From G965202665 sp965243835 (GTDB lineage Bacteria; Actinomycetota; Acidimicrobiia; Spongiisociales; Spongiisociaceae), in NCBI GenBank assembly GCA_965243835.1, contig OZ251578.1, positions 2,852,001 to 2,916,000 of the forward strand: a stretch of DNA of 64,000 nt, read 5' to 3'. Shown one piece after another: positions 53,345 through 61,124 of this stretch. Position 1 is the stretch's first letter, and every line of letters starts with the position of its first letter. The notes under the pieces were generated by a model. The model was not told where the DNA came from, did no database searches, and worked only from the letters and a program-made list of their open reading frames with translations. A program made the position numbers and the translations under genes.

Positions 53345-54175
53345 TCAGGCGACCAGGGCCGGGGCGCGGGCGGAAGGGTAAGAGGCCCGGAAGTCGGCGG
53401 CGGCCTGCGGCGACCACCGCTCCCCCAACGGCGGCGTCAACTCGTGAATCCGTCCTCCCGCGCAGGGCGCCCCCTGCCGCACGTACAGCGCGGTTTCCCC
53501 GTCCCGATGATGCAACACGTAGCTGTACACCGTCCGGTACAGGGCGTGGTTGCACACCCCGGTGTCGCCGTCGTCATGGGAGCCCAGCAGGGCGAACACG
53601 TCCTCCACCGACCCGGCCCTTTCCACCTGATACTGGGCGGAGTCCCATCGGGTCTGGCTGGTCACCGTGTCATCCTGTTCGGGATGCGCTCCCCACCGGG
53701 GATGGTGGTTGGTGCGGGCGGCCGGCCCGGGCAGGGGCATAACCGCCGTCCGGCGTCCGCGCACTTCCACCGCCGCCGCCGCCGCCCCGTCAATCAGCAA
53801 CACATTGCCCCACAAGTAAGGCTCCTTCTCCGCCGCCGCTTGCACCGCCGCCGCGCCGGAGGCGACATCCGACCCTTCCCGCAAGGCGATTTCCACCAGG
53901 TCGTCGTAGTTAGCGTGGTCGGGAAGGGTGCGCACATTGGAGTCGCAGGCCAGCAACCCGGCCGAGTTGGCCCCCAGCGAGAACCCGGAAAACCGGTCCT
54001 GGTCAGGGTCGGAGCCCGCCCAAGTGATAATCCCCTCCACCCCGAACACTTCCCGCTCCACCACGATCCGGTCTTCAAAATGGGCGCGCCCGAAATCCTT
54101 GTTTTTGAACAGGACGTATCCGTCCCCGTCGGGCCCGCCGGGTTCCCCGGGCCGCAAGCAACCGATGGTGCACAT
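53345..54175 (-). CDS. C45-type Ntn hydrolase (acyltransferase-like)
   Basis: 276 aa. The mature Ntn nucleophile would be Cys2 (MCTIGC), and the sequence FKNKDFGRAHFEDRIV, the glycine-rich FSGFSLGANSAGLLACDSNV and a late acidic VEDVFALLGSHDDG fit the family of acyl-CoA:isopenicillin N acyltransferase/C45 peptidases, although here no long propeptide precedes the Cys. Start at ATG 54175 is supported by AGGAGGCGAAGA. The very long open frame upstream is only the antisense of the alcohol dehydrogenase gene. Substrate unknown. Confidence 0.7.
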   Translation of the reverse strand: MCTIGCLRPGEPGGPDGDGYVLFKNKDFGRAHFEDRIVVEREVFGVEGIITWAGSDPDQDRFSGFSLGANSAGLLACDSNVRTLPDHANYDDLVEIALREGSDVASGAAAVQAAAEKEPYLWGNVLLIDGAAAAAVEVRGRRTAVMPLPGPAARTNHHPRWGAHPEQDDTVTSQTRWDSAQYQVERAGSVEDVFALLGSHDDGDTGVCNHALYRTVYSYVLHHRDGETALYVRQGAPCAGGRIHELTPPLGERWSPQAAADFRASYPSARAPALVA

Positions 54176-54257
54176 TCTTCGCCTCCTCCTCGTCCCAAGC
54201 CCCCTGCCGAACAGGGAAATACTAACCCTTGAGCCGCCCCCGCTCCCGCCGGGCCCG

Positions 54258-54263
54258 TAAAAT
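54258..54263 (+). promoter_or_regulatory. -10 box before a leaderless mini-ORF
   Basis: TAAAAT, six bases (AGCCGT), then an ATG at 54270 that opens a 16-codon frame ending inside the start of the alcohol dehydrogenase gene. Confidence 0.5.
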
Positions 54264-54269
54264 AGCCGT

Positions 54270-54320
54270 ATGTCTTCCGCCGGCCGCCCCCGCCCCCGTC
54301 CCCGGGAAGGAATGGTATGA
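54270..54320 (+). CDS. leader peptide MSSAGRPRPRPREGMV
   Basis: 16 codons from a leaderless ATG. The stop TGA overlaps the downstream ATG (ATGA at 54317), so translation of the dehydrogenase could depend on it. The Arg-Pro-Arg-Pro-Arg run is a classic ribosome-slowing sequence, which raises the possibility of attenuation. The region also contains the dehydrogenase ribosome site (GGAAGGA). Not proven to be translated. Confidence 0.4.
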   Translation: MSSAGRPRPRPREGMV

Positions 54321-55384
54321 AAGCGGCGGTGATGCGCGGCCTGTCCCCCGACCTGACCGGGCCGTTGCTGAGCATCGAGGAAGTCCCCGATCCGGAAATA
54401 ACGGAGCCGGACCAGGTGGTGGTGCGGGTGGCGGCGGCCGGGGTGTGCCGCACCGACCTGCACTTGCTGACCGGCGAAATGGAAGCCCCGCTCCCCCACA
54501 TCCCGGGACACGAAAACGCCGGTTACGTCCACCGGACGGGCGAGGGGGTCACCGGCGTGCGGACGGGCGAGGCGGTGGTCTGCTACCCCTTCCAATCGGA
54601 CGGCCTCAGCCGGGCCGAACGACAGGGGACGGATTCCCGCGCCCCGCACCGGATCACCCCCGGCTTGGACGCTCCGGGCGGATACGCCGAATATCTGCTG
54701 TGCCGGGAACGCTCCCTGCTTCCCCTGCCCGCCGGAACCGACCCGGCCCCCTACGCCCCGTTGACCGACGCCGGGCTGGCCGCCTACCGGGCCTGCACCC
54801 GCCCCGACCTGCGCCCGGGCGATACGGCGGTGGTGATCGGGGCGGGCGGGCTGGGACATCTGGCCGTTCAGATACTGAAAGCCGTCACCCCGGCCCGGGT
54901 GGTTGCCATCGACCCTCGTCCAGCGGCCCGGGAACTGGCCCAAGAATGCGGAGCGGACGCAACAGCGGCCCCCGAAGATATGGCCGACGCCGTAACGAAC
55001 GAAGCGGCAGCGGTCTTGGACTTCGTGGGTTCCGATGACACGATGGTTGCCGGGCTGGGGGCCCTGCGGTTCGGGGGCCACTTCTTGGCGGTGGGGGTGG
55101 GGGGGTCGTTCACCCTGTCCGCCATCGACCTGGTCGCCTCCGAATACCGGATAGAGGGGGTGTACGTGGGCACCTACCCGGAGTTGTTGGAAGTAACCGC
55201 CCTGGCGCAGGCCGGCCTAGTCGTTCCCCGCACCGTCTCCTATCCGCTGTCCGAGGCCGACCGGGCCCTCACCGACCTGGCCAACGGGGAAATCACGGGA
55301 CGGGCCCTCCTCATCCCCGGAGCCTCATCCCCGGAGCCTGATCCCCGCCCGCCGCCGTCTCCCGTCGCCTATACTCCAGCCTGA
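54317..55384 (+). CDS. zinc-type alcohol dehydrogenase, medium-chain family
   Basis: 355 aa. The catalytic-zinc residues are in GVCRTDLHLL and PGHENAGYV, and the NAD fold has VVIGAGGLGHLAVQIL. The structural-zinc loop is absent: where most members have four cysteines this one reads FQSDGLSRAERQGTDSRAP. Oxidation of an alcohol with NAD(P) is expected; substrate unknown. Start ATG at 54317 follows GGAAGGA. The last 20 residues are Pro/Ser-rich. Confidence 0.85.
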   Translation: MKAAVMRGLSPDLTGPLLSIEEVPDPEITEPDQVVVRVAAAGVCRTDLHLLTGEMEAPLPHIPGHENAGYVHRTGEGVTGVRTGEAVVCYPFQSDGLSRAERQGTDSRAPHRITPGLDAPGGYAEYLLCRERSLLPLPAGTDPAPYAPLTDAGLAAYRACTRPDLRPGDTAVVIGAGGLGHLAVQILKAVTPARVVAIDPRPAARELAQECGADATAAPEDMADAVTNEAAAVLDFVGSDDTMVAGLGALRFGGHFLAVGVGGSFTLSAIDLVASEYRIEGVYVGTYPELLEVTALAQAGLVVPRTVSYPLSEADRALTDLANGEITGRALLIPGASSPEPDPRPPPSPVAYTPA

Positions 55385-55415
55385 TGACGAACCACCCCAC
55401 TCCGGCAGGCGACCG

Positions 55416-56126
55416 GTGAGCGACCGGCGGGCCTTGGTGACCGGTGGGGCCAGCGGAATCGGCTTGGCCTGCGCCCGGCGGTTAACCGCCGATGGGTTGC
55501 AGGTGATAGCGGCCGACCTCTCCGCCGACGGGTTGGAAAAAATCCGAAGCGAGGTGGCCGGGACGGCGCAGTTGGACATCACCAACCCGGCGGCGGTCAA
55601 CGCCGCCATAGCGGCTCACGCCCCGCTCGATGTGCTGGTCAACAGCGCCGGGATCCTCGGCCCCAACATGCCGGTGTGGGAAGTGTCCGACGAGGACTGG
55701 GCGGCGGCCATCAACACCAACCTCACCGGGACTTTCAACACTATCCGGGCGGTCCTGCCCGGAATGCGGGAGCGGGGCTGGGGGCGGATTGTGAACATCG
55801 CCAGCATCGCAGGCAAGGAGGGCAACCCCAACCTGGCCGCCTACTCGGCCGGCAAGGCGGCGGTGATCGGACTGACCAAGTCGGTGGGCAAAGAGGTAGC
55901 CGGCGACGGGGTGCTCGTCAACGCGGTGGCCCCGACCGTGATCGCCACCCCCATGAACGCGGTCACCGAGCCGGAAACCATTAAATACATGGTGTCCCGC
56001 ATCCCGATGGGACGCATGGGTCAACCGGCGGAGGTGGCGGCCCTGGTGTCGTGGCTGGCGTCCGACGAGTGCAGTTTCTCCACCGGCCACACCTACGACA
56101 TCACCGGCGGACGCGCCACCTACTGA
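55416..56126 (+). CDS. short-chain dehydrogenase/reductase (FabG-like)
   Basis: 236 aa. LVTGGASGIGLACARRL is the cofactor site, NSAGIL the NxAG motif, IASIAGKEGNPNLAAYSAGK carries Ser, Tyr and Lys of the catalytic set, and the C-terminus SFSTGHTYDITGGRATY is the FabG-type end. 3-oxoacyl reduction or a sugar or alcohol dehydrogenation is possible. The start is the GTG at 55416. Directly downstream of the alcohol dehydrogenase gene with a 31-base gap. Confidence 0.85.
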   Translation: MSDRRALVTGGASGIGLACARRLTADGLQVIAADLSADGLEKIRSEVAGTAQLDITNPAAVNAAIAAHAPLDVLVNSAGILGPNMPVWEVSDEDWAAAINTNLTGTFNTIRAVLPGMRERGWGRIVNIASIAGKEGNPNLAAYSAGKAAVIGLTKSVGKEVAGDGVLVNAVAPTVIATPMNAVTEPETIKYMVSRIPMGRMGQPAEVAALVSWLASDECSFSTGHTYDITGGRATY

Positions 56127-56166
56127 TCCCCCCGCCGGGCTGACCCGCCGGGCGCAAGCCCCGCGC

Positions 56167-56391
56167 TCAGGCCTGTTCGCTGACGATGCCCCGGTCGTCC
56201 ACCGGATGCTGGCGCAGATACTGGAGCAATTCCTTGCGGAAAAACTTGTAGTTGCGGCCGCCAGGCAACCGGTAGGCGGGAAGACGCATCTCCCGGGCGT
56301 ACTTGCGCACCATCTGGACGTTCATATCCAGCAACTCGGCCACTTCCTGCGCGCCGAGGACCTCGTCGTCGCCAATCGGAATATCCGCCAT
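56167..56391 (-). CDS. excisionase-like helix-turn-helix protein A
   Basis: 74 aa. DEVLGAQEVAELLDMNVQMV is a MerR/excisionase-type HTH, followed by the wing REMRLPAYRLPGGRNYKFFR. Such proteins bind DNA, often at their own promoter or at attachment sites. ATG 56391 follows AGGAGG by seven bases. A paralogue lies next to it. Its promoter carries a perfect dyad (56439-56456), so autoregulation is likely. Confidence 0.7.
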   Translation of the reverse strand: MADIPIGDDEVLGAQEVAELLDMNVQMVRKYAREMRLPAYRLPGGRNYKFFRKELLQYLRQHPVDDRGIVSEQA

Positions 56392-56438
56392 TGTCATACC
56401 TCCTTTCAGTATGCGTTCCATATTAGCATACAACCTAA

Positions 56439-56471
56439 GAATAGTTTACACTATTCCACATCCTTTTCCAA
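56439..56471 (-). promoter_or_regulatory. promoter with 7-bp palindromic operator
   Basis: On the minus strand TTGGAA (56466-56471), 17 bases, TAAACT (56443-56448). The dyad GAATAGT-4-ACTATTC (56439-56456) is perfect and covers the -10 box. This fits repression by a small dimeric regulator, most simply the adjacent HTH protein. Confidence 0.65.
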
Positions 56472-56525
56472 GACCCTTGCCAACCGGTATCGGGCCAGCA
56501 TGCCCCGGTAGGGCGAAAACAACCG

Positions 56526-56987
56526 TTAACCTGCGGTTTCTTCCGCAACCGGGACTGCGATGGGGGCCCCATCGGGGGCGTCGTCCGGGGCGCCATCCAG
56601 GTCGGAAGAGGGGGCATCTGCAACGACCGGGACCGCAACGGAGGTACCATCAGGGGCAGAGCCGGGAACGCCCTCAGGACCGGAAGAAGCACCCGACGCA
56701 ACAGGAACCGCAACAGGAGCGTCATCGGGGGCATCGCCGGGAGCGCCCTCAGGACCGGAGGCGGCGGCGTCTGCGGCCGCCTTGACCTTCGCCTCCTCGG
56801 CAACGGCCGTTGCGTAGGCGACCACTTCGCTGCGGAAGAATTTGTATTTGCGGCCGCCGGGGATCCGATAGGCGGGGATGCGCCCCTGCAGGGCCAGCCG
56901 CCGCACCTTGAGAATGTCTATTCCCAGCAACCGGGCCGTCTCCTCCGCGCTGAGCACCTCATCTTCGCTGAGCGGAACCTCCGCCAT
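56526..56987 (-). CDS. excisionase-like helix-turn-helix protein B with repeat tail
   Basis: 153 aa. The first 65 residues (SEDEVLSAEETARLLGIDIL; GRIPAYRIPGGRKYKFFRSE) match protein A closely. The C-terminal 80 residues are about three acidic, Pro/Ala/Gly-rich units with the phrase AP(D)GAPVAVPVA, 28 residues long, with no resemblance to known domains. ATG 56987 has a strong ribosome site (GAAGGAGGAGG). It is 72 bases downstream of the OB-pair operon on the same strand. Confidence 0.65.
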   Translation of the reverse strand: MAEVPLSEDEVLSAEETARLLGIDILKVRRLALQGRIPAYRIPGGRKYKFFRSEVVAYATAVAEEAKVKAAADAAASGPEGAPGDAPDDAPVAVPVASGASSGPEGVPGSAPDGTSVAVPVVADAPSSDLDGAPDDAPDGAPIAVPVAEETAG

Positions 56988-57059
56988 CTGCCCTCCTCCT
57001 TCTGTCGAGCCTCCCACGACCCTCCCATTTTGGCAGACGCCAGTGACAATCCTGTGCTT

Positions 57060-57794
57060 TTACTCCCGCGCCCACAACGGATCCCCCTGCGGAAAGATGT
57101 TGTTGACCCGTAGCCACCACCGAGAAACCACCCCCTGCGGAGGCCAAAGCCGCCCCAACCCGAAAGATACAAAACAGTTGTCCAGCCTGTCCCTTATCCT
57201 GTTAACCACATCCGTCGCCGGGGTGTCGTGATCGCCTTCCCACAAACGAAGATCGTAAACCCTGAGCCCCAAATGGCCCATATCAGGATCATCGAACCAA
57301 CAACGTAGAACCGGCTCACGCCTTTCCGTCAGCTTATTCTTCCACTGACATTTAATAGACAGTTGCGCCTTCCGCAATTTGAGAACGCCCAGCGAAGCTG
57401 TACCCTTGCCTTTCGTCAAGAAAACTCCTGTCTTAGTCGGGGTTGCCTCTAGCGTTGGGCCAAAAATCGACCGGAGCGAAGAACCGGCCGACTTCTCAAG
57501 CCGGATCCAGAACTCCCGAGGATCGAGGACATCAACCAGACCGGCCCTCTCCAAATCAAAACGAACGTTTTCAACCTCCGGCGGCTTCCCCCAAGATCGT
57601 ACATCTCCCAAATCCACCACGGCCCCCAACTGGAAAGGTCCCCTTCTGCTACAGAGCAAACTTCGGCCCAGCGGCACGTTTTCCCCGTTGGTGGTCGCTA
57701 AAACAGGGCGGCGGTGAACCCCGGACGCGTCTACTCCAGCCACGCCAATATACGGGTGGCTCATTTTCGTCAGGTGGTTAATCGTTATCCTCAT
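57060..57794 (-). CDS. probable dual-OB-fold protein, paralogue 1
   Basis: 244 aa. RITINHLTKMSHPYIGVAGV at the N-terminus, LGAVVDLGDVRSW, a central RLEKSAGSSLRSIFG and the C-terminal LRVYDLRLWEGDH and WWLRVNNIFPQGDPLWARE match paralogue 2 in order. Proteins of this shape have been called dual-OB domain proteins and may bind nucleic acid; this is from memory of the pattern, not a search. The ATG is three bases after the stop of paralogue 2. A+T-richer than average. Confidence 0.5.
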   Translation of the reverse strand: MRITINHLTKMSHPYIGVAGVDASGVHRRPVLATTNGENVPLGRSLLCSRRGPFQLGAVVDLGDVRSWGKPPEVENVRFDLERAGLVDVLDPREFWIRLEKSAGSSLRSIFGPTLEATPTKTGVFLTKGKGTASLGVLKLRKAQLSIKCQWKNKLTERREPVLRCWFDDPDMGHLGLRVYDLRLWEGDHDTPATDVVNRIRDRLDNCFVSFGLGRLWPPQGVVSRWWLRVNNIFPQGDPLWARE

Positions 57795-57797
57795 TGC

Positions 57798-58499
57798 TTA
57801 CTCCCGCACCCACAGGGGGTTCTCCCGCGGGTAGATGTTGTTGACCTGCAACCAGTGCCGGGGACCCGGATAAGAGGATGACTCATATACTCCGGTGAGC
57901 CCAACTGTGATTAAACAATCCTCAATTTCGTCCTGTATACGCTTTATTCGGTCGATCTTCGGGCGATAGTCATCCCATAAACGCAGGTCGGTCACCTTGA
58001 GATCCATCTCCCCTAAGACGGCATCCTCAAATATCAAGCGAACCTCCGTCTCGTCGCGCAGTTCAAGTTCGGCCCCTCTTAATCTAAGAACTCCTAATGA
58101 AGCATCCCCTTTACCGGCTGGCGTCGCCGTCGCCGTGGGGCTCAATTTTTCCAGTTCCTCCCCAAAAATAGATTCCAGGGAACCCTCGGTCAACCTGTCA
58201 AGAATTTTCAGAAAACGCGAGCGATAAAGATACTTAACGAACCTAGCCTGTTCGAAGTCAACCACCATGTCTTCTTTCTCGGGCGAAGTGGGCATAGGTT
58301 GAACATCGCCAAACTCGATTACCGCACCCACTTCCAAAAGTCCCCCTTGACTGCGAAGCCAACCGTGATCGAGCTTCCAAACATCTCCGGATTTCCGCGA
58401 GGCAGCAACCGGACGCCAATGTCTCCATTTCTTATCGATGCCAGCCGCGCAAATATACGGATGGCCCATTCTGGTCAAGTGCGTTATGGCAATCTGCAT
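57798..58499 (-). CDS. probable dual-OB-fold protein, paralogue 2
   Basis: 233 aa. QIAITHLTRMGHPYICAAGI, VGAVIEFGDVQPMPTSPEKE, RLTEGSLESIFGEELEKL and LQVNNIYPRENPLWVRE correspond to paralogue 1 throughout. ATG 58499 follows GAGGAGCAAGAA. Located between two DUF488 genes upstream and paralogue 1 downstream with gaps of 10 and 3 bases, so a single operon is likely. Exact fold and ligand need a structure prediction. Confidence 0.5.
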   Translation of the reverse strand: MQIAITHLTRMGHPYICAAGIDKKWRHWRPVAASRKSGDVWKLDHGWLRSQGGLLEVGAVIEFGDVQPMPTSPEKEDMVVDFEQARFVKYLYRSRFLKILDRLTEGSLESIFGEELEKLSPTATATPAGKGDASLGVLRLRGAELELRDETEVRLIFEDAVLGEMDLKVTDLRLWDDYRPKIDRIKRIQDEIEDCLITVGLTGVYESSSYPGPRHWLQVNNIYPRENPLWVRE

Positions 58500-58509
58500 T
58501 TCTTGCTCC

Positions 58510-58947
58510 TCAAATGTGGATGGCTCGAACAGCACCCCAAGTCCTGTCCAGGTACTCTACCACCAACCGACGGTGGCATCGGTCTGGTTTATTTTCGCTG
58601 CACAGCAGGACCGTCCGCTCCCCAAAGTCTTCTGGATGGATCGCTTCCTCCACCTGGCGTTCGGCCATTAATTCCAGAAACTCCCGTTCGTACTCCTCCC
58701 AGGACTTTTCCTTCTTCCGATAGGCCTTCAGCAACTCCGCAGTGGGTGCCAGCATAGTCTGGTGCTCATAGCGGGCGCCCACCAGCTCCTGTAGAAAATA
58801 TTCCAGGTCGTCCCGTTTGGCGAACCCGGCCAGTTGCGAAGTGTTGTTGAGCCGAACATCCACCAGCCGGATGATGTCGTGTTCCTGCAACGACTCAAAA
58901 AACTCGCGGGCCGGTTTCTTCGTAAATCCTATCGTAAAAATATCCAT
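58510..58947 (-). CDS. DUF488 family protein, paralogue B
   Basis: 145 aa. DIFTIGFTKKPAREFFESLQ, RLVDVRLNNTSQLAGFAK and the C-terminal TVLLCSENKPDRCHRRLVVE are the three conserved blocks of DUF488 (DVR near residue 35; CSE...CHR). The Cys, Glu and His are strongly conserved in the family, but the biochemical role is not established. ATG 58947 follows GGGGAGGCAGGC. Sixteen bases downstream of paralogue A. Confidence 0.8.
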   Translation of the reverse strand: MDIFTIGFTKKPAREFFESLQEHDIIRLVDVRLNNTSQLAGFAKRDDLEYFLQELVGARYEHQTMLAPTAELLKAYRKKEKSWEEYEREFLELMAERQVEEAIHPEDFGERTVLLCSENKPDRCHRRLVVEYLDRTWGAVRAIHI

Positions 58948-58963
58948 TAGCCTGCCTCCCCTC

Positions 58964-59473
58964 TCAGAAGAGAACCTGTTGCGACCACAGGTCCCGCACC
59001 TCCGCAAAGGTGTGAACGTCCTCGGTTTCCAACACCAGCCCCTTGCCCAGAATATGCAACACCGGTATTCCCCTCTTGTACAGATGCCAGTTTATCAACC
59101 AGTAGCGATGGCATTCGGACGGTTCCCTTTCACTGCACATCATCGCCGTCCGCGTCAGCGCCGCCAACGACAGCAACCTTTCCAGGCCGTCCTGAAACCC
59201 GGATGATTCGGCCCTCCTCAAATACCAGCTCCCCCGATCGGCGTCTACCTCCGGCGGCTTGCCGCCCAACTTCGCTCCCAGGTGAACATAACGCACACCC
59301 CTCGCCGTCAACGCGCCCTCCAGGTCCCGTTTGTTGAAGTGGGGATTGTATTTGGAGTAAGGCGCCAGACGCACATCCGCCAACACCTCGATCTCAAACT
59401 CCCCCAACATGTCCAAAAACTCCTTCATAGCCTGGTTGGAGTGGCCGATGGAATACAGGTTAGTTTGGGACAC
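58964..59473 (-). CDS. DUF488 family protein, paralogue A
   Basis: 169 aa from the GTG at 59473. LYSIGHSNQAMKEFLDML, VLADVRLAPYSKYNPHFNKR, RYVHLGAKLGG and AMMCSEREPSECHRYWL give the full DUF488 set. GTG was chosen because a -10 box TAGAAT (59481-59486) lies seven bases upstream; the long open frame beyond is the antisense of the MFS gene. First gene of the operon DUF488-A, DUF488-B, OB-2, OB-1. Confidence 0.82.
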   Translation of the reverse strand: MSQTNLYSIGHSNQAMKEFLDMLGEFEIEVLADVRLAPYSKYNPHFNKRDLEGALTARGVRYVHLGAKLGGKPPEVDADRGSWYLRRAESSGFQDGLERLLSLAALTRTAMMCSEREPSECHRYWLINWHLYKRGIPVLHILGKGLVLETEDVHTFAEVRDLWSQQVLF

Positions 59474-59480
59474 GGGGGTT

Positions 59481-59486
59481 ATTCTA
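59481..59486 (-). promoter_or_regulatory. -10 box of the DUF488/OB operon
   Basis: TAGAAT on the minus strand, seven bases (AACCCCC), then the GTG start. Only 42 bases separate the starts of the divergent DUF488-A and MFS genes. Confidence 0.55.
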
Positions 59487-59503
59487 CCGGCGGGCGCGGT
59501 AAG

Positions 59504-59509
59504 TAGGCT
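59504..59509 (+). promoter_or_regulatory. -10 box of leaderless MFS gene
   Basis: TAGGCT, six bases (GGGGCA), then ATG 59516. Back to back with the DUF488 promoter. Confidence 0.5.
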
Positions 59510-59515
59510 GGGGCA

Positions 59516-60979
59516 ATGAGATTTTCCACCGGCGGCGGGCGGCCAAGGCGGGCCCGCTCCCGCTACACCCTGGTGATTTTCATTCTGCTGGCCTCTTTGG
59601 ACAACACCGCCGGGGCCCTCTACCCCGCCTTGGCCAAGCCGATGGCGGCCGACTTGGGGGTTTCCGAAACCTGGATGGGAGGCGTCACCGCCCTCCTCAT
59701 CCTGGTGGCGGCCTTGACCGCAGTGGGCTGGGGATACTTGGGGGACCGCTCCAACCGCCGCCCGCTGATGTTCTGGGGAACCCTGCTCTGGGCGGCGGCC
59801 CTCCTGATGGCGGGCCGCTCCGACACCGCATTCGGGCTGGCCGGATGGACGATCGTGCTGGGATTCGGACTGGGTTCCATCACTTCGGTGGGATTTTCCA
59901 TCGTCTCCGACCTGGTATCCCCCCGCCGCCGGGGGCTGGCGATGAGTTTCTGGGGGCTGTCGCAAGGGGCGGGCGGGTTCGTGGGACTGGTGGCGGGGGG
60001 CCTGCTGGGAGCGGGCAACTGGCGCATCCCCTTCCTGTGGACGGCGGCGGCGGGGATCATCATCGGAACGGTTTACCTGCTCACCACCCCCGACATCCTG
60101 CGCGGCGGTTCGGAACCGGAGATCGCCCGGGCCCTGCAAGCGGGGGCCGTCTACGACTACCGCATCGAGTTCTCCGACCTGCCGAAACTGCTCACCACCC
60201 GCACCAACGTCTGGCTGATACTGCAAGGATTGACCGCCCAGATCGCCTACGGGTCGCTGATTTGGGTGCCGCTCCTCTACCAGGGCAAGGTGCTGGCCGA
60301 GGGCTACGACCTGCCCACGGCGGTGGCGGTCGGTTCCGTGTTCGGCGGGGTGTTCCAACTGGGGGCGCTCACTTCCATCCTGGCCGGCCATCTGGGGGAT
60401 CGCCTGACAGTGCGCCGCCCCGACGCCCGGGCCTTGGTGGCGATGGTCGGCATCCTGGGGGCCATCCCCTTTTTCATCGCCTTTTTCAACCTACCGCTGA
60501 CCGGATTGGACATCCCCGCGGAACAGGGAACGGCGGCCATCGTCTGGGCCGCGTTGGGAGCGATTTTCACCAACCCGTACGCGGCGGGGGCGTTCGCCCT
60601 CTCTTTTCTGGCCTTGATGTTCACCTCCGCCGACTCCCCCAACTGGTTCGCCCTCATCTCGGAAGTGAACCTGCCCGAACACCGGGGCACCCTGTACGGG
60701 TTGGGCAACCTGTCCAACGGGGCCTCCCGGGCCCTGGGAACCTGGCTGACGGTGCTGGCCGCCTCCCTGTTGCAGTCCCGGCTGGGCGCGCTGGCCGGCT
60801 ATGCGGTGGGCTTGACCGTCTTCCAACTGTTTTTCATTCCCACCGGCCTGTGCTACTGGCGGGCCGCCAAATCCTGCCCCCGGGACATACAGTCGGTGCG
60901 GGCCGCCCTCGCCCGGAGGGCCCGCGAGTCCCTCTCCCCCCCGCCGGAGCCGGACCCCGCCGGCCCCTCCCCCGCTTAG
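59516..60979 (+). CDS. major facilitator superfamily transporter
   Basis: 487 aa, twelve hydrophobic helices. GWGYLGDRSNRRPLMFWG is the loop-2/3 motif (G-D-R-x-x-R-R) of MFS proteins; RRGLAMSFWGLSQGAGGFVG and GHLGDRLTVRRPDARALV (the loop 8/9 version) follow. Substrate not decided. Divergent from the DUF488 operon; nothing ties their roles together. Confidence 0.85.
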   Translation: MRFSTGGGRPRRARSRYTLVIFILLASLDNTAGALYPALAKPMAADLGVSETWMGGVTALLILVAALTAVGWGYLGDRSNRRPLMFWGTLLWAAALLMAGRSDTAFGLAGWTIVLGFGLGSITSVGFSIVSDLVSPRRRGLAMSFWGLSQGAGGFVGLVAGGLLGAGNWRIPFLWTAAAGIIIGTVYLLTTPDILRGGSEPEIARALQAGAVYDYRIEFSDLPKLLTTRTNVWLILQGLTAQIAYGSLIWVPLLYQGKVLAEGYDLPTAVAVGSVFGGVFQLGALTSILAGHLGDRLTVRRPDARALVAMVGILGAIPFFIAFFNLPLTGLDIPAEQGTAAIVWAALGAIFTNPYAAGAFALSFLALMFTSADSPNWFALISEVNLPEHRGTLYGLGNLSNGASRALGTWLTVLAASLLQSRLGALAGYAVGLTVFQLFFIPTGLCYWRAAKSCPRDIQSVRAALARRARESLSPPPEPDPAGPSPA

Positions 60980-61124
60980 GGTTCGCCCGTCGCCCAACCA
61001 AGGCCCCCGCCCGGCTGGCCGCCCCGCCGTCGGGTTTGTCGTTACGCTCCACTACTCTTATTAATTAGGACGGCCTTCCCGACGGAGGCCGCTCCGCCCG
61101 ACAACGCCAACCAAAGGAGGGTTC

